Shown: positions 5,175 to 11,028 of the stretch, one piece after another
How positions within the stretch are numbered: the first letter of the stretch is position 1
Layout of the letters: each line of letters opens with the position of its first letter
DNA from: Nitrospiraceae bacterium
Lineage (GTDB): Bacteria > Nitrospirota > Thermodesulfovibrionia > Thermodesulfovibrionales > Dissulfurispiraceae
DNA: 11,028 bases
Reading direction: 5' to 3'
NCBI GenBank assembly: GCA_003170655.1
Contig: PMYY01000069.1
Span: forward strand, 9,340-20,367
The notes under the pieces: model-generated
What the model was told of the DNA's origin: nothing
What the model saw: only the letters and a program-made list of their open reading frames with translations
Databases searched by the model: none
Translations under genes and position numbers: made by a program

Positions 5175-7127
5175 CTAAAGATTCCCTCTTTTCAAAAGGG
5201 TCGCCGGAACTTCTTTTTTCCCCGCCTGTCGCATGTATTCGAAATAACTGGTCAGGACCTTTTTTACGTAATTCCTTGTTTCATCATAAGGGATGTCTTC
5301 GATAAATTCATCTGGTGATTTATAATTTCCGGCTGCCAGCCATCCCTTAACTGCATCTTCACCCGCATTATACGCGGCTACGGCCAGTGGTACTGAATCG
5401 AAATGAGTGATCAGGGATTTTAAATAATAAGTGCCGATAAATACATTAATCCGCACATCGTAGAGGTCATTAGGCTGTTTCATCGAAACTTTCGCATGCC
5501 CGCTCAGTTTTGAGGCGGTCTGGGGCATGAGCTGCATAAGCCCCAGGGCACCCGCAACAGAGCGGGCATCAGTGGCGAAGCGAGACTCTTCCCGCATGAT
5601 AGACAGGACCAGAAGGGCGTCTATCTCGTTAATACTGGCCGCTTCATCGACTATATCAAGATAAGCCGATGGGTAGTATAAATCATGGAAATCTTCCCTG
5701 TATGGCAACCGGGTTATCATGGAGATCGAAGTCTTGAAATCGTTCATATTCCTTAGATAGGCGCTCAAACAGGCAATCTCATACTCAGGGAGGTTTCTGT
5801 TGGCCATGAATGTTATCTCTGTCTGTGCTTCGCTTCTTAACCCGAGATCCTCGAGGACCGCAATCCGCCTGGGCAGGTTATAGTTGGCGCACCGGTTCTT
5901 AGGGGAATTTTCGACCGGTGGAATAGAGATACCGTTCATCATCGAAGTCATGAATATATAGAAATTATTGTTGCGGTTGTTCGGTATAATTGAGATGACT
6001 TGCACGGGTTCATCAGAACCCAGCATTTCGAGGCAGCGGTTCCTCCAGTAAAGGTAGCGCGTGTCTCCGTAAGTCTTGTGAAGCGACGAAAAGGTATCCA
6101 GGGCCTTCCTGAAATTGCCCGTGCGGTAATAGGCCCATCCTTCATGCCAGAGGGCATCCTCTTTTGCAGACTGGAAAGTCGTTGCCACATTACTGTAAAT
6201 GTAAAGCGCACCTTCTATATCTCCGTTCCGTCTTTTTTTTGAACCGTACGCAAGCAATAACGAGGCAACTCTCTTGTCATTTTGCTTCCAGAGGCGGGGT
6301 ATTTCCGTTTCGAACCGGTCCATCTCTCCGGCTCGAAAGAGTGACTTGGCCCTCCATAAACGGTTATCGTAGTCCGAGTAGTACTCAGCAGCTTCCCGGT
6401 ATTTCTTTTGCCTGAATAGCGAATAGGCGAGCCCATCAGTAAGGTCTTTCTTCAAGGGTTTTGCATCCTTGCGCCGCAGGGTCTCCCTGAATTGCTTCTC
6501 AGCTTCTACGAAGAGCCAGGCATTGTTCAGGTTCCGGCCTTTTATCAAGAGATCGGTCGCCCGGATGTCTGAAGGCGATAACTCTTCGCCGGAACTCTTA
6601 GAAAAAGGTGTTACGGCAAGATAAAGCTCCTTGAAGAGAGTTTTGGCTTTATCGGTGCTTCCGTTGTACTTCAGATATGCTGCATAAGCAAATTTAGCTT
6701 TTGACTCCGATGGATAATCTGAGACGAACTTCATAAAAAGATCATCGATGTCTTTTCCGCCGGTCTTCTGCGCAAGCTCGATCTCCCGCAGCCTGGCACT
6801 CTTGATAAGCGGCGAATCCGGGAACGCATTTCTTATGGTCCTGATGTCCTGAAGCGACTTTTCATACTCAGCCTTTCCCTCAAAAGCCTTGGCCCTCCAA
6901 AAGAGTATATAGTCGCCCAGAAAGGGCATCTCTTCATGAGCGGCAGTGAGAAAAACGAGGGCTTTATCGTAGTCACCCAATTCAAGGCTCGTTTTGCCAT
7001 TCAACAAGCACGATGGTGAGCAGAACCCTGCAACCGGAACTGTCGTATCGGCAAGTGTGAAGGACCCCACCGGCACGCAGGCGACAAAAAAAAGTAATAA
7101 ACTAACCATTCGGCTATAGATCATCAT
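5175..7127 (-). CDS. slt: Soluble lytic murein transglycosylase (Slt70 type)
   Basis: A 650-residue periplasmic enzyme that cleaves the MurNAc-GlcNAc bond of peptidoglycan to give 1,6-anhydro-MurNAc ends; E. coli Slt70 is similar in length. The start at 7127 gives MMIYSRMVSLLLFFVACVPVG, a good signal peptide with likely cleavage after SFTLA. Residues about 40-460 are TPR-like helical repeats forming the ring seen in Slt70 (for example KTSLELGDYDKALVFLTAAH and RTGNFRKALDTFSSLH). The C-terminal GH23 domain has MREESRF with catalytic Glu near residue 514, GALGLMQLMPQTA, and VAAYNAGEDAVKGW. An upstream in-frame start at 7286 would overlap aroC by about 150 bases and bury the signal peptide, so it is rejected; ATG 7124 or 7109 are alternatives. 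The start lies 11 bases after the aroC stop with no clear ribosome binding site. Confidence 0.93.
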   Translation of the reverse strand: MMIYSRMVSLLLFFVACVPVGSFTLADTTVPVAGFCSPSCLLNGKTSLELGDYDKALVFLTAAHEEMPFLGDYILFWRAKAFEGKAEYEKSLQDIRTIRNAFPDSPLIKSARLREIELAQKTGGKDIDDLFMKFVSDYPSESKAKFAYAAYLKYNGSTDKAKTLFKELYLAVTPFSKSSGEELSPSDIRATDLLIKGRNLNNAWLFVEAEKQFRETLRRKDAKPLKKDLTDGLAYSLFRQKKYREAAEYYSDYDNRLWRAKSLFRAGEMDRFETEIPRLWKQNDKRVASLLLAYGSKKRRNGDIEGALYIYSNVATTFQSAKEDALWHEGWAYYRTGNFRKALDTFSSLHKTYGDTRYLYWRNRCLEMLGSDEPVQVISIIPNNRNNNFYIFMTSMMNGISIPPVENSPKNRCANYNLPRRIAVLEDLGLRSEAQTEITFMANRNLPEYEIACLSAYLRNMNDFKTSISMITRLPYREDFHDLYYPSAYLDIVDEAASINEIDALLVLSIMREESRFATDARSVAGALGLMQLMPQTASKLSGHAKVSMKQPNDLYDVRINVFIGTYYLKSLITHFDSVPLAVAAYNAGEDAVKGWLAAGNYKSPDEFIEDIPYDETRNYVKKVLTSYFEYMRQAGKKEVPATLLKRGNL

Positions 7128-7138
7128 GCGTAAACCGG

Positions 7139-8308
7139 TCAGAATTGCCCGAGGTATTCTTTGTATGCACTGAAATTCCTCTTTGTTTCCTCTATGCAGT
7201 CGCCGCCGAATTTCTCGAGCATGGCATCGGCAATGCATAATGCCGCCATTGCTTCGGCGATGGTCGAGGCGGCCGGCACTGCGCATGTGTCTGACCTCTC
7301 ATAGGCCGCTTCGATGGCTTCCCTCGTTACGAGATCGACTGAGCGAAGCGGTTTTTTCAATGTAGGGATTGGCTTCATAGCGGCCCTGATTATGATAGGC
7401 ATTCCGTTGGAAATACCGCCTTCGATGCCCCCAGCGTTGTTGGTATCCCTGATAAATCCGTCTGCTGAGCAGGCTATCTCATCCATGACCTCAGAGCCGA
7501 ATCTCCCGGCAGCCCTGAACCCGAGGCCGATCTCGACCCCCTTGATGGCCTGAATACTGGAGACAGCCATCATCAGGCGTGCATTGAGTCTTTTGTCCCA
7601 CTGGATATGGCTTCCGAGGCCTGCAGGTGCACCTGACACCACGACCTTGAAAATACCACCCAGAGTATCGCCCTTTTGTCTCGCCAAGTCTATCAATTTG
7701 ATCATTTTTAAGGACGTTGAATCATCGGGACATCGCACCGCAGAGGCCTCCGCACGCTGGAACGATTCCGGGTTTGCATCTTCCATGCTTTCTGGCAGTG
7801 CCACGCTTCCGATACGTATGACATAACTTCTGACTGAAATACCAAATTCAGACAGGAACTTTTTTGTAACCGCTCCGGCAGCCACACGCGCAGCCGTTTC
7901 ACGAGCGCTTGATCGTTCGAGGATATTTCTCACATCTCTGTGATTGTATTTCATGGCACCGGCTAGGTCGGCATGTCCCGGTCTGGGTCTGGTTACCTCA
8001 GGGATTGAACCCACTTGAGCGGCATCAGCGGACATCCCTTCCTGCCAGTTTTCCCAATCACGGTTCTCTATAAGCAACGAAAGCGGTGATCCGATTGTCT
8101 TGCCCCATCTTACCCCGGACATTATTATCGCCCGGTCTTGCTCGATTTTCATTCTGCCGCCACGTCCGTAGCCCTGCTGTCTGCGCTTCAATTCCAAGTC
8201 GACATCTTCGGACGACAAAGACAGGCCGGATGGTATTCCCTCGAGTATCGTGACCAATCCTCGCCCGTGAGATTCTCCAGCAGTCATAAATCTTAGTTTT
8301 AAGAGCAC
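7139..8308 (-). CDS. aroC: Chorismate synthase
   Basis: A 389-residue FMN-dependent enzyme converting 5-enolpyruvylshikimate-3-phosphate to chorismate, the last shared step of aromatic amino acid synthesis. Signatures present: AGESHGRGL (10-18), RSSARETAARVAAG (132-145), and RSDTCAVPAA (338-347), with the flavin and substrate region RPRPGHADLAGAMKYNHRD (107-125) intact. The length fits the long bacterial form. The GTG at 8306-8308 gives LRFMTAGESHG, matching the usual N-terminal strand; the internal ATG at 8287 would remove that strand. No clear ribosome binding site precedes the GTG. It is the first gene of the minus-strand unit aroC-slt-zapB-zapA and diverges from glgB. Confidence 0.96.
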   Translation of the reverse strand: MLLKLRFMTAGESHGRGLVTILEGIPSGLSLSSEDVDLELKRRQQGYGRGGRMKIEQDRAIIMSGVRWGKTIGSPLSLLIENRDWENWQEGMSADAAQVGSIPEVTRPRPGHADLAGAMKYNHRDVRNILERSSARETAARVAAGAVTKKFLSEFGISVRSYVIRIGSVALPESMEDANPESFQRAEASAVRCPDDSTSLKMIKLIDLARQKGDTLGGIFKVVVSGAPAGLGSHIQWDKRLNARLMMAVSSIQAIKGVEIGLGFRAAGRFGSEVMDEIACSADGFIRDTNNAGGIEGGISNGMPIIIRAAMKPIPTLKKPLRSVDLVTREAIEAAYERSDTCAVPAASTIAEAMAALCIADAMLEKFGGDCIEETKRNFSAYKEYLGQF

Positions 8309-8313
8309 TTTTT

Positions 8314-8343
8314 AGAATAAAACGTTACCTTCGACGGCGTCAA
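8314..8343 (-). promoter_or_regulatory. Predicted aroC promoter
   Basis: On the minus strand TTGACG (8338-8343) and TATTCT (8314-8319) are spaced 18 bases, a fair sigma-70 match. The expected transcript start, about 8307, coincides with the GTG start of aroC (8306-8308), so the mRNA would have almost no leader. Confidence 0.45.
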
Positions 8344-8351
8344 TAATTTTA

Positions 8352-8379
8352 TTGCCTGTTACCCAATATCGGGTATACT
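8352..8379 (+). promoter_or_regulatory. Predicted glgB promoter
   Basis: TTGCCT (8352-8357) and TATACT (8374-8379) are spaced 16 bases. The predicted transcript start is at or near 8386, the A of the glgB ATG. A small dyad ACCC (8361-8364) and GGGT (8371-8374) lies between the two boxes and touches the -10, a possible operator. Confidence 0.45.
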
Positions 8380-8385
8380 AACGGT

Positions 8386-10584
8386 ATGGACACTTCTAAG
8401 CATATCAGGAGAATCCTCAAGGCCGAACACGGTAAACCATTTGAATTCCTCGGTCCTCATGCAGATAAAAGGAAAATTCTAGTCAGGGCTTTCTTACCCG
8501 AGGCGAAAGTGGCATTTATTGTCAGGGAGCATATGAGCGGCGCGCAACCCGAAGAAGTGCTCTCTATGCAGGAGATACACAAAGAGGGTTTCTTTGAGGT
8601 TGAGACCGATTTCGTAAAGCCGTTTATTTACAGGATCAGGATACAGACCCATGTCGGAGATGAGAGGGAATTCTATGACCCTTATTCATTTCAACCTGTG
8701 CTCACCGACTTTGATCTTCATCTGATCGGAGAAGGGACCCACTATAAGAACTATGAGAAGCTGGGTTCTCACGTAAGGACTATCGATGGAGTAAAGGGAG
8801 TACACTTTGCGGTATGGGCGCCGAATGCCAGAAATGTCGGTGTGGTGGGCGATTTCAACAGTTGGGATGGACGGCGCCATCTCATGAGATTGCTCGGTTC
8901 ATCCGGGACCTGGGAGATTTTTATTCCCGGTCTTGCCGAAGGAACTGTGTACAAATACGAGATAAAATCTAAATATCATGAGCACCGGGAACTGAAGGCC
9001 GATCCGTTTAGTTTCAGTTTCGAGGTGAGGCCCAATAGCGCGGCCATAGTCTATGACATCGAAAACCGGCACGAGTGGAAGGATTCGGAATGGCTTTCGT
9101 TCAGATCAGGGGAAAACTGGTTTCAGGCCCCGCTTTCGATCTATGAAGTGCACCCCGGATCGTGGATGCGGACGGGGGAGGGTGACGGGTTCCTGACATA
9201 CGGTGAACTGGCCGAAAAACTCATTCCATATGTCAAAGATCTCGGCTTCACACATATCGAATTTCTGCCGATGACGGAACATCCATTTGATGCCTCTTGG
9301 GGATATCAGACCCTCGGCTATTATGCCCCTACGAGCAGATTCGGAAAACCTGAAGACTTCATGCATTTTATCGATAAGTGCCACCAGGAGGGAATCGGGG
9401 TCATCATGGACTGGGTGCCGGCCCATTTCCCGAAAGACGCGCACGGACTCGGTTTTTTTGATGGCACCTGCCTCTATGAACATGAAGACCCGCGGAAGGG
9501 CGAACACAAGGAGTGGGGCACGCTGATCTTCAATTACGGGAGAAACGAGGTCCGTAACTATCTTATATCTAACGCGCTCTTTTGGCTCGACAAATATCAT
9601 ATAGACGGCCTCAGGGTCGATGCCGTAGCGTCCATGATCTATCTGGACTATTCTCGCGAGGAAGGACAATGGATACCCAATAAATATGGAGGCAACGAAA
9701 ATATCGAGGCGATCGATTTCATAAAAAAATTCAACGAAGTCGTCCACCTCTACCACCCCGGCGTGCTCACTATCGCTGAAGAATCTACAGCTTGGACAGG
9801 CGTAACGAAGCCGACCTACCTCGGAGGTCTGGGCTTCGACATGAAATGGAACATGGGTTGGATGCATGATACACTCGAATATTTTTCCAACGATCCGGTT
9901 TACAGGAAATACCACCCCAATGACCTTACTTTCAGCATGCTCTATGCTTTTACGGAGAATTTTGTACTGCCTTTCTCGCATGATGAGGTGGTGTACGGCA
10001 AAAGATCCATGCTCAACAAGATGCCGGGCGATATGTGGCAGAAGTTCGCGAATCTGAGGGCACTCTTCGGATATTTTTACGGGCATCCCGGCAAGAAACT
10101 TCTCTTCATGGGCGCTGAATTCGGTCAGTGGGACGAATGGAATTTCGACAAGAGCCTCGATTGGCATTTGTTGCAATACGAACCCCATGTGAAGCTGAAG
10201 CAGTACCTCTCCGACCTGAATAAAATGTACCGTACCGAGGGCGCCTTGTCCGAAGTAGATTATGACTGGCACGGGTTCGAGTGGATCGATTTCCACGATG
10301 CCGATAACAGCATTTTATCCTTTATACGAAGGGCTGCAAACAGTGACGACTTCCTTGTTTTTGTCTTAAATCTCACTCCTGTCCCGAGGCAGGGTTATCG
10401 GATAGGAATCCCTAGGGGAGGATTTTATCGCGAGTTGTTGAACAGTGATTCCGATCTTTACTGGGGCAGCAACATTGGAAATGCTGGCGGGCTGCTCGCC
10501 GATGAGATCGAGACGCATGGCAGGAAATATTCTCTGAACCTTGTTCTGCCGCCTCTTTCCTGTCTTGTTCTGAAGCCCTGCTGA
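8386..10584 (+). CDS. glgB: 1,4-alpha-glucan (glycogen) branching enzyme GlgB
   Basis: A 732-residue cytoplasmic GH13 enzyme that cuts alpha-1,4 chains and re-attaches them by alpha-1,6 bonds in glycogen synthesis. It has the full-length layout of E. coli-type GlgB: an N-terminal module (about 1-110, with FLGPH), CBM48 (about 120-215, with FAVWAPNARNVGVVGDFNSW), the catalytic barrel from about 245 and a C-terminal beta domain. Catalytic residues are D412 in GLRVDAV (nucleophile), E465 in TIAEEST (acid/base) and D533 in FSHDEV; their spacings of 53 and 121 residues equal those of E. coli D405, E458 and D526. DWVPAHFPKD and YEVHPGSW are also typical. The ATG at 8386 lacks a ribosome binding site and lies just after a predicted promoter, suggesting leaderless initiation. 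No other glycogen gene is in the window. Confidence 0.97.
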   Translation: MDTSKHIRRILKAEHGKPFEFLGPHADKRKILVRAFLPEAKVAFIVREHMSGAQPEEVLSMQEIHKEGFFEVETDFVKPFIYRIRIQTHVGDEREFYDPYSFQPVLTDFDLHLIGEGTHYKNYEKLGSHVRTIDGVKGVHFAVWAPNARNVGVVGDFNSWDGRRHLMRLLGSSGTWEIFIPGLAEGTVYKYEIKSKYHEHRELKADPFSFSFEVRPNSAAIVYDIENRHEWKDSEWLSFRSGENWFQAPLSIYEVHPGSWMRTGEGDGFLTYGELAEKLIPYVKDLGFTHIEFLPMTEHPFDASWGYQTLGYYAPTSRFGKPEDFMHFIDKCHQEGIGVIMDWVPAHFPKDAHGLGFFDGTCLYEHEDPRKGEHKEWGTLIFNYGRNEVRNYLISNALFWLDKYHIDGLRVDAVASMIYLDYSREEGQWIPNKYGGNENIEAIDFIKKFNEVVHLYHPGVLTIAEESTAWTGVTKPTYLGGLGFDMKWNMGWMHDTLEYFSNDPVYRKYHPNDLTFSMLYAFTENFVLPFSHDEVVYGKRSMLNKMPGDMWQKFANLRALFGYFYGHPGKKLLFMGAEFGQWDEWNFDKSLDWHLLQYEPHVKLKQYLSDLNKMYRTEGALSEVDYDWHGFEWIDFHDADNSILSFIRRAANSDDFLVFVLNLTPVPRQGYRIGIPRGGFYRELLNSDSDLYWGSNIGNAGGLLADEIETHGRKYSLNLVLPPLSCLVLKPC

Positions 10585-10601
10585 TTCGACATGTTCTGTT
10601 G

Positions 10602-11028
10602 ATGAAGATTGCCCGACTTTACAGTTTCAGCGACATCAGGATTGAAGAAATCCCAGTTCCGACTATAGGCCCTAGAGACGCACTTGTCAGGACTGAGGCT
10701 TGTGGGATTTGCTCGGGTGATGTTATGCCCTGGTATATCGAGAAGAAAGCACCTCTTGTTCTTGGACACGAACCCGCAGGTGTGATCGAGGAAGTAGGCA
10801 GAGATCACGCCGGGCCGCTCAGAAAAGGCGACAGGATATCCATTCACCATCACGCTCCCTGCATGCGCTGTTCGCACTGTCTTCGTGGTGACCATGTACA
10901 GTGCGAAACCTGGAGAGGTACGAAGATCATTCCCGGAGGCGTTTCGGAATACATAGTTGTTCCCGAAATCAATCTAAAGAACGACACCCTCAAACTTCCT
11001 GACGGCGTTGGGTTCGAGGACGGTACTC
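10602..11028 (+). CDS. Zinc-dependent medium-chain dehydrogenase, N-terminal part (3' truncated by window)
   Basis: An open frame begins ATG AAG ATT GCC at 10602, 17 bases after the glgB stop, and stays open to the window end, giving 142 residues. It is the GroES-like catalytic domain of a zinc alcohol/polyol/threonine-type dehydrogenase: CGICSGD with catalytic-zinc ligand C37, GHEPAGVIEEVG with H56 and E57, and the structural zinc cluster CMRCSHCLRGDHVQC (C87, C90, C93, C101). The Rossmann NAD(P) domain is beyond the window. The substrate cannot be told; sorbitol, threonine or other alcohol dehydrogenases share these motifs. The ribosome binding site is weak, and the close spacing suggests co-transcription with glgB. 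Confidence 0.92.
   Translation, partial: MKIARLYSFSDIRIEEIPVPTIGPRDALVRTEACGICSGDVMPWYIEKKAPLVLGHEPAGVIEEVGRDHAGPLRKGDRISIHHHAPCMRCSHCLRGDHVQCETWRGTKIIPGGVSEYIVVPEINLKNDTLKLPDGVGFEDGT

Noticed and set aside
7128..7286. N-terminal extension of the lytic transglycosylase up to 7286
   Set aside because: It would overlap the conserved C-terminus of aroC in another frame, has an Arg/His/Cys-rich shadow-like composition, and would place the signal peptide internally.
9106..10296. Long open frame on the minus strand inside glgB (396 codons)
   Set aside because: It is fully antisense to a gene with all GH13 catalytic motifs, shows no recognisable domain, and is a typical mirror frame of a codon-biased gene.
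10458..10895. Minus-strand open frame over the end of glgB and the dehydrogenase start
   Set aside because: The plus strand carries a clear zinc dehydrogenase with complete zinc motifs that stays open to the window end.

Overview
This 11 kb window is ordinary chromosomal housekeeping DNA from a Gram-negative bacterium. Moderate GC, a Slt70-type lytic transglycosylase, a ZapA/ZapB pair, a long-form FMN-dependent chorismate synthase, and an HDOD plus GGDEF signalling cassette fit a Desulfobacterota (former Deltaproteobacteria), Syntrophobacterales-like or Nitrospirota-like lineage. That placement is an inference from gene content and protein style. I see no mobile element, CRISPR array, tRNA, rRNA or phage gene.

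Layout. (1) Positions 1-916, plus strand: the C-terminal end of tsaD (t6A tRNA modification), then a YfcE/MJ0936-type phosphodiesterase with a strong ribosome binding site. (2) Positions 962-2344, minus strand: a beta-CASP metallo-beta-lactamase-fold RNase convergent with the phosphodiesterase. Its conserved N-terminus continues upstream of the first ATG, and the best start is a non-standard ATC with a well-placed ribosome binding site. (3) Positions 2532-4590, plus strand: a tight three-gene signalling cassette, made of a small domain protein of the type often seen at the N-terminus of HD-GYP proteins, an HDOD protein, and a degenerate receiver fused to a GGDEF variant (GGDDF). (4) Positions 4628-8308, minus strand, transcribed in the order aroC, slt, zapB, zapA: chorismate synthase, periplasmic lytic transglycosylase, then two Z-ring-associated proteins. 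An 8-bp perfect inverted repeat lies between slt and zapB. (5) Positions 8386-11028, plus strand, divergent from aroC: glycogen branching enzyme glgB, then the start of a zinc-dependent medium-chain dehydrogenase that runs off the window.

How the genes relate: the signalling cassette probably acts as one regulatory unit. The slt-zapB-zapA segment joins wall turnover to septation. glgB stands without other glycogen genes inside the window. The 77-bp aroC/glgB divergent region holds plausible promoters facing both ways, each with its predicted transcript start almost at the start codon, so leaderless or near-leaderless mRNAs are possible.

I did not find a clearly new biological system. The points most worth a second look are the ATC start of the RNase, the degenerate three-gene signalling cassette, and the intergenic inverted repeat.
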